From Anthoceros angustus (lineage: Eukaryota; Streptophyta; Anthocerotopsida; Anthocerotales; Anthocerotaceae), in NCBI GenBank assembly GCA_010909165.1, contig MU008201.1, positions 310,001-374,000 of the forward strand: a DNA stretch of 64,000 bases, given 5' to 3'. Positions 31,585-41,988 of the stretch are shown here, one piece after another. Numbering within the stretch: the first letter of the stretch is position 1; the number at the start of each line of letters is the position of its first letter. The position numbers were made by a program, and so were the translations under genes. The notes under the pieces were generated by a model that did no database searches, was not told where the DNA came from, and was given only the letters and a program-made list of their open reading frames with translations.

Positions 31585-33182
31585 GACAACACTTGCGTAA
31601 CATCGAACAATCATTTGAAAAGTCGCAGGACGGATGGAATCGGAGGCTCTGCAGAGCGAGCGAGACCGAGGCCCCGACTCACGGGCTCCGCCCAACTAAC
31701 CTTAGATCATCTTGTACATGGCCACGCCTAGAGCACACTGCTTGGCCCAATCTCGCAAGTGGCCAAGTTCCAACAATTCAAGCGAGCTTCAAAATTCGCA
31801 ATCGTGGCCCCGCAACATGTAAATGTAAGGTAAAGCGTCGCTTGACCGAGCATGAGGAGTTTCAACACGGATGTGGAGGCACCGACCTATCTCCATGTCC
31901 AGGCGAACACATGCGCTTCAAAATTACAACTAATGTATGTGTGTGAGACTAATGTGTGAGGCAGCACTCCATGAAAATACTCATAAGTGTTTCCACATGT
32001 ATCTATCTCGGTTTCAAAGATCGCCCCATGGAGTAAACTAAGCTAAGTAGCACGAGGTATTCTCTCTTGGAAGGTACTTCATCCGGTTCCTTATGCGGTG
32101 TAGAAGAAGAAAAGAATTTTATTTATCCTCTGCGGTAGAAGAAGAAAAGAATTTTATTTAAGTCCACGAGCGATGGATTTTCGTCATGGGACTTGGTACT
32201 TCAAAATTGTAGCATGGTGTGCCTAAGCTACTTGCACCAAAGGCATCCACTCCTTTAGGCACCCTATCTAAGTATCGATCTAAGGTCATGATGCTTAATC
32301 ACGGCATTCTTATAAATGCAACAGTAGATCAATATACGATATGAAAATATGTAGTTTTTAAGGATTGACAAACCTAATGTGAAATGGGGTATATCGCCTC
32401 CTATTTTCAAAGGCCTATGTACGAAGAAGAAGAAGTATATTATAATCTACTTGAACGAAATTTTCATGGTTATGGGACTTGGTACTGATAACTTGTACCA
32501 TGGTTATGGGACTTGGTACTGAATAACTTGTATCATGGTATGCCTATGTACCATAAGAAGAAGAAGAAGGAGTACATTATAATCTACTTGAAAGAAATTT
32601 TCATGGTTATGGGACTTGGTACTTAATAACTTGTACCATGGTATGGCTAAGGTGCTTGTACTAAGGGCATCCAATCCTTTAGGCACCCTATCTAAGTAGG
32701 ACTTAGATGGGGTGGCGCAACAATAACAAAGGTGTTCATTTCCTAAGTTGTGTAGCCATGCAAGGCATTGTTATATCCGTCGTGCTTGCTTGTGGACAAC
32801 TATTGTGCTCAAGTTTCACATATCCGCAAGACTCACCTACATTTGAACAAATTTTATTGAGGGAAAGAAAGGATGGGAGACAACTATTGTGCTCAAGTTT
32901 CACATATCCGCAAGACTCACCTACATTTGAACAAATTTTATTGAGGGAAAGAAAGGATGGGAGACCTGGAGTGTAGTGTAAGATGACACAAAATACAAAA
33001 TTTATTTTGAAGATATTTTATTTATATGAATAGAAAGAGGATGTGATGTTGATGGAAATAGTCATGGGTCCGTCCATGAAAGTACATAGCGCTAGCGCCC
33101 ACCAAACACCTAGCCTGTTGTGTGCATACAACTAAGTTGAACGCCAAACTGTTCTCAAAAGCGTTCTTTGTGTTGGATTGAA
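31585..33182. other. G2 unit left part (germin downstream flank)
   Basis: Same flank as 11000-12487 with extra local duplications. 32091-32160 repeats a gcggtgtagaagaagaaaag block twice, and ttttcatggttatgggactt occurs at about 32460, 32500 and 32600. 31590-31980 has many small deletions relative to G1 and G3, whereas the part next to the germin gene is clean. No gene. Confidence 0.55.
32795..32962. repeat. Two tandem copies of an 84 bp segment
   Basis: 32795-32878 and 32879-32962 are identical (gacaactattgtgctcaagt through gaaaggatggga). G1 and G3 have the segment once; G2 and G4 have it twice. This marks G2 and G4 as sisters, consistent with the 26 kb duplication. Confidence 0.9.
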
Positions 33183-33867
33183 TCACTTCTGCGCTTTCTC
33201 AAGAAGACGCACGATCTTGTCGTCGATGCCGAAGGTCTGGGCGAGCACGTCGCTGGAGATGGGCTGAGGAAAGGCAGCGAAGAGCGCCTTGGCCGCCTGC
33301 TGGACCCCAGGTTCTGGCTGCTGAGCGCGGCGATGGCCCAGGCCTTCCCGTGCCCGGTGTTCTTCTGGAAGTGGAGGAGGCCGCGGGGAAGACGAACAGA
33401 TCGCCGGCATTCAGCGTCGTCTGGTACAGCACGTTGGCGTTGGACGACACGAAACCCACCTCCAAAGTCCCTCCACCAGGAACAGCAGCTCGGTGGCGCG
33501 CGGGTGGACGTGCGGCGGGTTCAGCCCCCGGCGGCGAAGTCGATCCTGGCAGCCGAGATCCCCAGCGTGTTCAGCCCCCGGAACTGGACTGCGGACGCCG
33601 GCGTCACCGCCGCCTTGTTGGCGTTGTTGGTGTTCCCGGGGTCGCCAGAACCGGGGACTTGAAGTCCTCCGATACCGTGTCCTTGGCTGCCTTGCACGGG
33701 AAGCCGTTGATGGTGGGCGAGCCGGCCGGAGGCCCACGCAGAAGTCCTGAAGCGGGTCCTCGTCTGCTGCCGACGCGATGGGGAGCGCTGCGGCGTAGAT
33801 CGCGGCCATGGCCAGGATGGCGAAGGCCAGGCGCCTCGTTGCGAGATGGGGTGTCACGTCCCGCCAT
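33183..33867 (-). pseudogene. Germin-like protein gene, G2 copy (frameshifted as written)
   Basis: Same gene as G1, over 95 percent identical by eye. The ATG at 33867 is followed at codon 7 by an extra G (gagatggggtgtcacg), which shifts the frame. Further one-base changes lie in C/G runs near 33525, 33575, 33473 and 33385. The C-terminal 75 codons are in frame (ISSDVLAQTFGIDDKIVRLL, EKAQK). It differs from G1 by Thr/Ile at one site (DDKTV versus DDKIV), which it shares with G4. As written it gives no full protein; every lesion is a homopolymer length change. Confidence 0.88.
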
Positions 33868-34025
33868 TGCGATGATGAGTCTAGAGGAGAGTGTTGGTGG
33901 TGATGGGCTGCACCAAAGAGAGCTGGGAGGTGGGATTATCTATGCTGCGAGCGCCGGAGGCGGATGTGCGGGTTTGCGGATGTGACAATGTGGAGGTGGT
34001 GAGGAGAGCGATGGAGGATTGTGGG

Positions 34026-34032
34026 TTTTATA
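34026..34032 (-). promoter_or_regulatory. Probable TATA box of germin G2
   Basis: tataaaa on the minus strand, about 160 bases upstream of the germin start, in a well conserved promoter segment (gtgggttttatacccctggc). Confidence 0.5.
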
Positions 34033-34629
34033 CCCCTGGCTTGGGGAGTAGGAATGTGGGGCTGCGCGGCTAGTGGAGACTGACCCGCTTTGCAGACGAA
34101 ATGGAGACCGCGTCGGTCGACCCGGCCATGACCCACTGGGTTGTCCTGTGATTACACGTCTTGCTTACACAACTGACTTGACCGGGCGCGCAGTTCCTAA
34201 ATATCGGGCCATCTGGATAGATTAGTCTTCGGAAGTGCAACGTACTTCTGCACCTTGCCAATCGCGTCTCAGAACTGCATCGGGCATGTTAAACTGATCC
34301 ATACAAACTTACAGAAAACAAAGTATGTGCATGTAGCGTCAAGTCGATGGAAACCCTGAGTCAAAGCACGTTGTCTGATCCGTGGTCTCTTCGATGCACG
34401 GTGTCTAGGAGTCCCAGCAGCACCTGAGCTGCATCTTAGAGACGTTTGGACCTGAATCACCTCAAAGAATATACCAAACACTCTCTGGAAACGATTCCCG
34501 AAGTTCACCATGTACGTACACTCTGTGGCAGCTTCCGGGTACGAAAGTGCCTCAGTCTTTCATAGCACTATAAAGATGAAGGGCTTCCTGACCCATGCCT
34601 TGCTGGGAATGCATGCTATCACGTTACCA

Positions 34630-34830
34630 CATCTTTTGAACAAGTCCGTCAAATAGTTTCTGAGCCATCTTTTGAACAAGTCCGTCAAACAGTTTCTGAG
34701 CATCTTCCAAGCTGCCACACTTTGCATACATGTCTACCAATCTCTTGGCTACAAACACATCAGGTTGATGTCCTTGTTCTCTAATTTGTATATTAAGCTG
34801 TTTCCCCGTCTCCAGAGCCGGGTTGCCGAT
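34630..34830 (-). pseudogene. Short PPR fragment on the minus strand, G2
   Basis: Same L-S-P fragment as in G1 (QPDVFVAKRLVDMYAKCGS, LEDAQKLFDGL). The 37 bp duplication at its end has one T fewer in each tttttg run than G1, a homopolymer difference. Confidence 0.68.
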
Positions 34831-35086
34831 ACTTGCACATTATCAAGCCCTGCAGATCTGTCCCATGCCCTATAAGTACTGGCTTTCAGCCATGAACGTC
34901 TCAGCAGGTGTCCTGACCGTGTCACAGTTTTGATTAGCCCCTCGAGATAGTCCAGATGAGCCCTGGCTCTTGCTCAGCTTCTTGCTGATCTGAGCTACTC
35001 ATCATCGCCACTGACACTGCATTATCTGACAACCCTTTCGCCCTAAAGACCTTCTTAAACCCATTGTCAGACATCTGCTATACCCG

Positions 35087-35852
35087 ATGCTACGACATTT
35101 TGCCTCTCCTGCAGGCATGTGCATGGGTGGGCGACAGTTCTGGAGAAGGGAAAGAGCAGACGGACAGATTGCAGAACGAGGACTTCAGGCGCATGAAGTT
35201 CGACGTTGCAGCCTGCCAAACATGTTTGTCGACTGTGGCAGCTTAGTAGACGCGCAACTTGTGTTTGATGGGCTTGCGCTCGACGGACTTAGTCGAAAAG
35301 TGTGCTGACATGGAATGCCATGATAGGAGGTTATCCACAGGAGGAATGGGGCAAGGAACCCTTTCTCTTCACATGGCAATGCAAGAAGAAGGCTTGGTCG
35401 CACCTAATTCTGTGACGTTTGTGTGCCTCCTGCACTATGCGCGAGTGTGCCAGCTTTGGGTCTCTGGCCAGCAGTTTGGCACACATGTGTGCAAAGTGTG
35501 GCAGCTTGCAAGACACACATTGTTCTATGGTGTCGGTAAGAAAGACGTCATGATGTGGAACGCCATGATTGCAGGGTATTCCCATCAGGGCATGGGGCAG
35601 GAAGCATTTGGCCTCTACAGGCCTGTGCAAATGTGGCAGCTTTGCATTTGGGAAGGCAGCTTCACTTGCAGATAAAGAAACAAAGCCTTCAAACTGATGT
35701 GCTTGCACCTATTAGCCTGCTGATAAACATGTATGCCAAGTCTGGGAGCACGGTTGATGCACAGCAGGTGTTTCAGGCATTGCTTGAAAGATCCGTTATT
35801 GCCTGGAACGCACTGATTGCATGCTATGCCCAGCAGGGAGACAGTGATGTGG
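35087..35852 (+). pseudogene. PPR fragment on the plus strand, G2
   Basis: Uninterrupted by the retroelement that cuts G1. Reads LQAHEVRRCSLPNMFVDCGS, LVAPNSVTFVCLLHYARV and KKDVMMWNAMIAGYSHQG. Beyond a frame change it reads LHLGRQLHLQI, ISLLINMYAKSGSTVDAQQV and FQALLERSVIAWNALIACYA. It ends at about 35852, where the opposite-strand PPR begins. Small deletions near 35110 (gggcgacagttc) and 35295 (one A fewer in cgaaaagtg) break the frame relative to G4. Confidence 0.75.
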
Positions 35853-36626
35853 ATCATCACGTCTTTGGTGGCCAAGCTACCAAAAACCTGTCGTGCATCT
35901 TCCAGTTCACCACATTTTGCGTACACGTCCACTAGGCAGTTGCCTAACACTACATTTCCCAGCAGTCCTCTTTCAACAATTGTGAGTGCAGCTGCCTGCC
36001 CTTCTGTAAGGCACCAGTGCTTGCACAGGCGTTCAGAAGGTAAGCAAAACTAACATATATGGTTAGCCAAAATCAACCCCTCCTGCTTCATTTGTCCTTG
36101 AACAGCAAGGGCCTCATGACCAGGACCTTGCTGGCATACCCAGCAATCAGGGTCGTCCATGTCACCACATTCTTTGTGGCCAAGCTCTCAAAAGCCTGAC
36201 GTCCATCTTGTAGTTCGCACATTTTGCATACATGTCAGGAGGAATGCCAGTGTGCAACACATCGGAGTGCACTCTTGTGTCAGATTCCAAGTCGGCGGCA
36301 AATGCACAAGCTTGAAGGACAGCTACAAAGACGTGACCATACGCCTTCACTCCTGACCTACGCATCTCATGGTACAGTTGTATGGCGTCCTCAGGCTTCC
36401 CATGTTTAGCGTATGCGTAGATTATGGAAAACCACATGAAGGCATCTGGTTTGCCCACCCTGCTGGACACATCCATGGCCTCCTGCAGCCTACCATCACA
36501 TGCACACATACGCAAGATATGGTTCCCGAAGTTGTGTGCATTCGCATCGTGCCCAAGCTTGACAGTGAGATCATGAACTCGTCACCCCATAACCAACAAC
36601 GGGTCCGGTCGCCATACCGTGGCCAT
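35853..36626 (-). pseudogene. PPR N-terminal part on the minus strand, G2
   Basis: Counterpart of 9597-10403. From the ATG at 36626 the frame hits TGA at 36582-36584, where copy 0 has CGA (Arg; RRVHDL). It then continues to 36515: MRMCACDGRLQEAMDVSSRV, GKPDAFMWFSIIYAYAKHG, VLQACAFAADLESDTRVHS. Ten residues (LFVGTCLVDT) are missing after GIPPD. A one-base loss near 36218 (ttcgcacattttg) shifts the frame, unlike in G4. Confidence 0.75.
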
Positions 36627-37160
36627 CGTTCAGGAACCCCTGTCGGGACACGAGCCTAACAACACACCCACCAGCACAGTATGTGAAGGATGCCAATTGC
36701 CCATTTGAGCTTGGGATATGTAGAGTGCTCGGCTCAGGGTTGTCGCCGGAAGCGGCAGTCATGGTTCGGCCTGAATTCTGTGTGAGCGCCGGTCGAACGA
36801 TGAATCTCAGTTCTGGTCCAGTCTGGTGGGCTTCAGACCCCAGACATCCTCACATTGCTGGATGAAGGCAGCTAACCAGGAGCTTAAAATGAGGAACTTA
36901 GGTTAAGGCTAGAAAACGGAGGATCTTCAATATGAAGCATGGTTGCCAACTAGTATTGCTTTGATATCTAAGACCTTGCTTATTGATCTCATGTTACAGA
37001 GCCTTCACTAACAAGAATGAGTGCGCATCGTGGGCTAGGGAAGACTGCTCTAGGGGGGTGCAGACCCAAAACCCTTGAGTCACCATGCGGGCACGAGCGC
37101 TGGAACCTGAAAATGTGAGCGCAACCAAACCTCCTACATTTCCTATTTTTTAGCCCCTTG
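36627..37160. other. G2 unit right part
   Basis: Region upstream of the minus-strand PPR piece, holding the single copy of the 130 bp segment duplicated in copy 0 and 370 bases not present in copy 0 (36890-37130, for example tattgctttgatatctaagacc). No gene seen. The next unit starts at ggacatcacactatcgcac (37166). Confidence 0.5.
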
Positions 37161-38687
37161 TTAGCTGGACATCACACTATCGCACAGAGCTCAAGTGCCG
37201 GAACAACACGAGCGACAACACTTGCAGGACATCGAACAATCATTTGAAAAGTCGCAGGACGGATGGAAACTGGAGGCTCTGGCAGAGCCAGAGCCAGAGA
37301 CTGAGGCCCCCGACTCACGGCAGCTGCTCCAGCCCTAACCTCAGATCATACTGTACATGGCCACAGTCAAGAGCACGGCTGTTTGGCCCAGTCCTCGCAA
37401 GTGGCCAAGTTCCAAACAATTCTGAAGCAGAGCTTCAAATTCCTGTAAGCGTGGCCCTGCAACATGTAAATGTGGCAGGCAAGCACTCTTGACTTCGCGC
37501 ATAAGGAGTTTCAACATGGATGTGGAGGCACCTCGACCTACCTCCATGTCCAGAGCAGCAATGCGCTTCAGCTGTCACAACTAATGTATGTGTGTGAGAG
37601 TAATGTGAGGAGCAGCACCTCCATGAAAATATTCATAGTGTTTCCACATGTATCTATCTCGGTTTCAAAGACTGCGCCCTAAAGCCGGAAAGATAAAAAG
37701 GAATCCTATAACTAATGTGTAAGACTAATGTGTGAGGCAGCACCTCCATGACACAGCAGATAGTGCTGTATCTCAGTTTCAAAGACTGTGCCCAAGAGAT
37801 AAAAGATTCTATAATATATTTTAGGTATGATCATGTCAAGAATTGAAACCATTACCGTTCGGTCATTATATGCAACACAACTAACGAAAACAAAACAGAC
37901 ACACAAATTTATTTGATGTCCACCAAGATTGAACATGCCCCTATGGGACTTGTTCTTCGGGCAACTTGTTTCATGGAGTAAACTAAACTAAGTAACATCA
38001 ACAGAATCAATATACGATATAAAATATATAGTTTTTGAGGATTGACAAACCCAACTTGGAATGGGGCATATACGCCCTCTTATTTTCATAGGCCTGTGTA
38101 CTAGGAGAAGAAGAAAAAGGAGTATATTATAATCTACTTGAACGAAATTTTCATGGTTTACTTGGTATTTAATAACTTGTACCATGCTGCTTGTACTAAG
38201 GGCATCTAATCCCTTTAGACATTCCATCTAAGTACAGGTACTTAGATGGGGTGGCACAAAATGCTTGATAACAAAGTTATTTTAAATGTGTGTTCATTTC
38301 CTAAGCCATGTAGCCATGCAAGGCATTGTTATATCCGCTACATTGTCCGGTGCTTGCTTGTGGACAACTATTGTGCTCAAGTTCCATATATCCTATTCCA
38401 AGTTCCACATATATGCAAGACTCACTTACATATGAACAAATTTTTTTGAGGGAAAGAAAGGATGGAAGACCTAGAGTGTAGTGTAAGATGACACAAAATA
38501 CAAAATTTATTTTGAAGATATTTTATTTATATGAATAGAAAGAGGATGTGATGTTGATGGAAATGGTCATGGGTCAGTCCATGAAAGTACATAGCGCTAG
38601 CGCCCACCAAGCACCAAGCCTGTTGTGTGCATACAACTAAGTTGAACGCCAAACTGTTCTCAAAAGCGTTCTTTGTGTTGGATTGAA
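37161..38687. other. G3 unit left part (germin downstream flank)
   Basis: Nearly identical to 10951-12487, including the single copy of the 84 bp segment. Small deletions such as tgtaaatgtggc (37466) for tgtaaaatgtggc occur. No gene. It marks the start of the second 26 kb block. Confidence 0.6.
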
Positions 38688-39371
38688 TCACTTCTGCGCT
38701 TTCTCAAGAAGACGCACGGTCTTATCGTCGATCCCGAAGGTCTGGGCGAGCACGTCGCTGGAGATGGGCTGAGGAGAGGCAGCGAAGAGCGCCTTGGCCG
38801 CCTGCTGGACCCCGGGTTCTGGCTGCTGAGCGCGGCGATGGCCCAGGCCTTCCCGTACCCGGTGTTCTTCTGGAAGTGGAGGAGGCCGCGGGGGAAGACG
38901 AACAGATCGCCGGCATTCAGCGTCGTCTGGTACAGCACGTTGGCGTTGGACGACACGAAACCCACCTCCAAAGTCCCTCCACCAGGAACAGCAGCTCGGT
39001 GGCGCGCGGGTGGACGTGCGGCGGGTTCAGCCCCGGCGGCGAAGTCGATCCTGGCAGCCGAGATCCCCAGCGTGTTCAGCCCCGGGAACTGGACTGCGGA
39101 CGCCGGCGTCACCGCCGCCTTGTTGGCGTTGTTGGTGTTCCCGGGGTCGCCAGAACCGGGACTTGAAGTCCTCCGATACCGTGTCCTTGGCTGCCTTGCA
39201 CGGGAAGCCGTTGATGGTGGGCGAGCCGGCCGGGAGGCCCACGCAGAAGTCCTGAAGCGGGTCCTCGTCTGCTGCCGACGCGATGGGGAGCGCTGCGGCG
39301 TAGATCGCGGCCATGGCCAGGATGGCGAAGGCCAGGCGCCTCGTTGCGAGATGGGTGTCACGTCCCGCCAT
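38688..39371 (-). pseudogene. Germin-like protein gene, G3 copy (frameshifted as written)
   Basis: The closest relative is G1: both share DDKTVRLL and the same homopolymer losses after VSEDFKS and before box 1. In frame from the ATG at 39371 for about 70 codons (signal peptide, Cys in DFCVG and GFPCK). It is out of frame through the centre, then in frame for TLEVGFVSSNANVLYQTTL, GDLFVFPRGLLHFQKNTG with His167, and one more shift near 38812 (cccgggttctgg) before the C-terminus. One substitution against G1 changes Gly-His-Gly to Gly-Tyr-Gly (NTGYGKAW). Confidence 0.88.
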
Positions 39372-39529
39372 TGCGATGATGAGTCTAGAGGAGAGTGTTG
39401 GTGGTGATGGGTTGCACCAAAGAGAGCTGGGAGGTGGGATTATCTATGCTGCGAGCGCCGGAGGCGGATGTGCGGGTTTGCGGATGTGACAATGTGGAGG
39501 TGGTGAGGAGAGCGATGGAGGATTGTGGG

Positions 39530-39536
39530 TTTTATA
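39530..39536 (-). promoter_or_regulatory. Probable TATA box of germin G3
   Basis: tataaaa on the minus strand at the same distance from the ATG as in G1, G2 and G4. One C fewer follows it on the plus strand (ataccctggc versus atacccctggc). Confidence 0.5.
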
Positions 39537-40129
39537 CCCTGGCTTGGAGGAGTAGGAATGTGGGGCTGCGCGGCTAGTGGAGACTGACCCGCTTTGCAGA
39601 CGAAATGGAGACCGCGTCAGTCGACCCGGCCATGACCCACTGGGTTGTCCTGTGATTACACGTCTTGCTTACACAACTGACTTGACCGGGCGCGCAGTTC
39701 CTAAATATCGGGCCATCTGGATAGATTAGTCTTTCGGAAGTGCAACGTACTTCTGCACCTTGCCAATCGCGTCTCAGAACTGCATCGGGCATGTTAAACT
39801 GATCCATACAAACTTACAGGAAACAAGTATGTGCATGTAGCGTCAAGTCGATGGAAACCCTGAGTCAAAGATGTCCGATCCGTGGTCTCTTCGATGCACG
39901 GTGTCTAGGAGTCCCAGCAGCACCTGAGCTGCATCTTAGAGACGTTTGGACCTGAATCACCTCAAAGAATATACCAAACACTCTCTGAAACGATTCCCGA
40001 AGTTCACCATGTACGTACACTCTGTGGCAGCTTCCCGGGTACGAAAGTGCCTCAGTCTTTCATAGCACTATAAAGATGAAGGGCTTCCTGACCCATGCCT
40101 TGCTGGGAATATCATGCTATCACGTTACC

Positions 40130-40330
40130 ACATCTTTTTGAACAAGTCCGTCAAACAGTTTCTGAGCCATCTTTTTGAACAAGTCCGTCAAACAGTTTCT
40201 GAGCATCTTCCAAGCTGCCACACTTTTGCATACATGTCTACCAATCTCTTGGCTACAAACACATCAGGTTGATGTCCTTGTTCTCTAATTTTGTATATTA
40301 GCTGTTTCCCCGTCTCCAGAGCCGGGTTGC
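40130..40330 (-). pseudogene. Short PPR fragment on the minus strand, G3
   Basis: Same fragment as in G1. Extra T at cacttttgcatac (40220) and attttgtatatt plus loss of an A at attagctg (40300) are new one-base changes that shift frames in this copy only. Confidence 0.68.
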
Positions 40331-40565
40331 CGATACTTGCACATTATCAAGCCCTGCAGATCTATCCCATGCCCTATAAGTACTGGCTTTCAGCCATGAA
40401 CGTCTCAGCAGGTGTCCTGACCGTGTCACAGTTTTGATTAGCCCCTCGAGATAGTCCAGATGAGCCCTGGCTCTTGCTCAGCTTCTTGCTGATCTGAGCT
40501 ACTCATCATCGCCACTGACACTGCATTATGACAACCCTTTCGCCCTACAGACCTTCTTAAACCCA

Positions 40566-41152
40566 TTGTCACACATCTGCTATACCCGATGCTACCACAT
40601 TTGCCTCTCCTGTAGGCATGTGCATGGGTGGGCGAATCAGTTCTGGAGAAAGGGAAAGAGCTACACGGACAGATTGGAGAACGAGGACTTCAGGCGCATG
40701 AAGTTCGACGTTGCAGCCTGCCAAACATGTTTGTCGACTGTGGCAGCTTAGTAGACGCGCAACTTGTGTTTGATGGGTTTGCGATCGACGGACTTAGTCC
40801 AAAACGTGCTGACATGGAATGCCATGATAGGAGGTTATCCACAGGAGGGAATGGGGAAGGAAACCCTTTCTCACATGGCAATGCAAGAAGAAGGGTTGGT
40901 CGCACCTAATTCTGTGACGTTTGTGTGCCTCCTGCACTATGCGCAAGTGTGCCAGCTTTGGGTCTCTGGCCAGTTTGGCACACATGTGTGCAAAGTATGG
41001 CAGCTTGCAAGACACACATTGTTCTATGGTGTCGGTAAGAAAGACGTCATGATGTGGAACGCCATGATTGCAGGTATTCCCGTCAGGCATGGGGCAGGAA
41101 GCATTTGGCCTCTACATGCCTGTGCAAATGTGGCAGCTTTGCATTTGGGAAG
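40566..41152 (+). pseudogene. PPR fragment on the plus strand, G3, cut by a retroelement
   Basis: Counterpart of 14400-14968 and cut at the identical base by the retroelement. Losses at 40802 (cgtgctgac for cgtgtgctgac), 40872 (ctttctcacatgg for ctttctcttcacatgg) and 40973 (ccagtttgg for ccagcagtttgg) shift frames. Identity of the cut shows that the block with the retroelement was duplicated rather than hit twice. Confidence 0.75.
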
Positions 41153-41629
41153 TGTGGAACACCGAATTTTGGGTCCACAGAAGAGAGGCGGATGCCTCCT
41201 AATTTTGTTCATATTAGCTAGGTTTTCTTTTTCTTTTTTTTCTTTTTCTCATCAAGAGATTGCTGATGGGAAGACAGCAACGAGAAGTTGCCAGCTGAGA
41301 AGTGGGAGGCAGGATGGCGGTTCCCGGCGGGCGGATGGGCATGTAAAACCGGACCTAAAGGAATGGTCCAACGCTAGTCGGACGGAGGCTGGTCGAGGAG
41401 GGTCGGGAAAGCTTATGCGAGGGACAGTTCAAGTCCGAACAGTGCCGAGGGGTTGGTACGAGCCTAGGAGGCGGCAAATCACTCCCGCATGACCATGCAG
41501 CGGGGTAAGTTCTACTCAATCAAGGGCGCGCAAGGAGATTTTCGCGCGAGGCAGACGGTAGCGAGAGGAAGGAAAGGGGCAAGAGGAGCAAGGAGGGAGC
41601 GCATGCAAGACATATATAGAGGAATCGTC

Positions 41630-41945
41630 CTTGGCGCTTGGAGGAGGAAAATCGGGTTGTCCTTGGCCTTTGGCAAATTTCGGACAGGCTGAAGATTGGG
41701 GCCAGTGTTTTAGGACTATGACGTGGCGTGGTGATCCTTGTGCATGGCCCTCAATTTTTCTTTCCTTGGCCTTTGGTAGTTGGAGGATAGCTGAGATTTT
41801 CCTTGGCCTTTGGTGGTTGAGGAATCGCTAACGTTTTGCTAATGGAGGGAAGAGTCCTTGGCCTTTGGACAATAAGGGTCTTGTCCTTGGCCTTTGGGGT
41901 TTGGAAAATTCCCATCCAGATATAAGGAAGTAGTCGACGATGATC
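41630..41945 (+). promoter_or_regulatory. Retroelement promoter repeats, copy 2
   Basis: The tccttggcctttgg words and the imperfect tccttggcgcttgg are retained in the same order as in copy 1, five exact copies by eye. The TATA region reads agatataaggaag (about 41918-41930) instead of gtatataaggaag. The repeats are conserved while surrounding sequence has indels. Confidence 0.6.
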
Positions 41946-41988
41946 ACCATTTTGGGCTGATAGGAAGGATCGGAGGAGCGGCAGAGGC

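Noticed and set aside
30885-31610. 241-codon minus-strand open frame at the right end of the TIR element
   Set aside because: The second element copy keeps only scattered matching peptides in different frames, and no family is recognisable. It is too weak to call as a gene.
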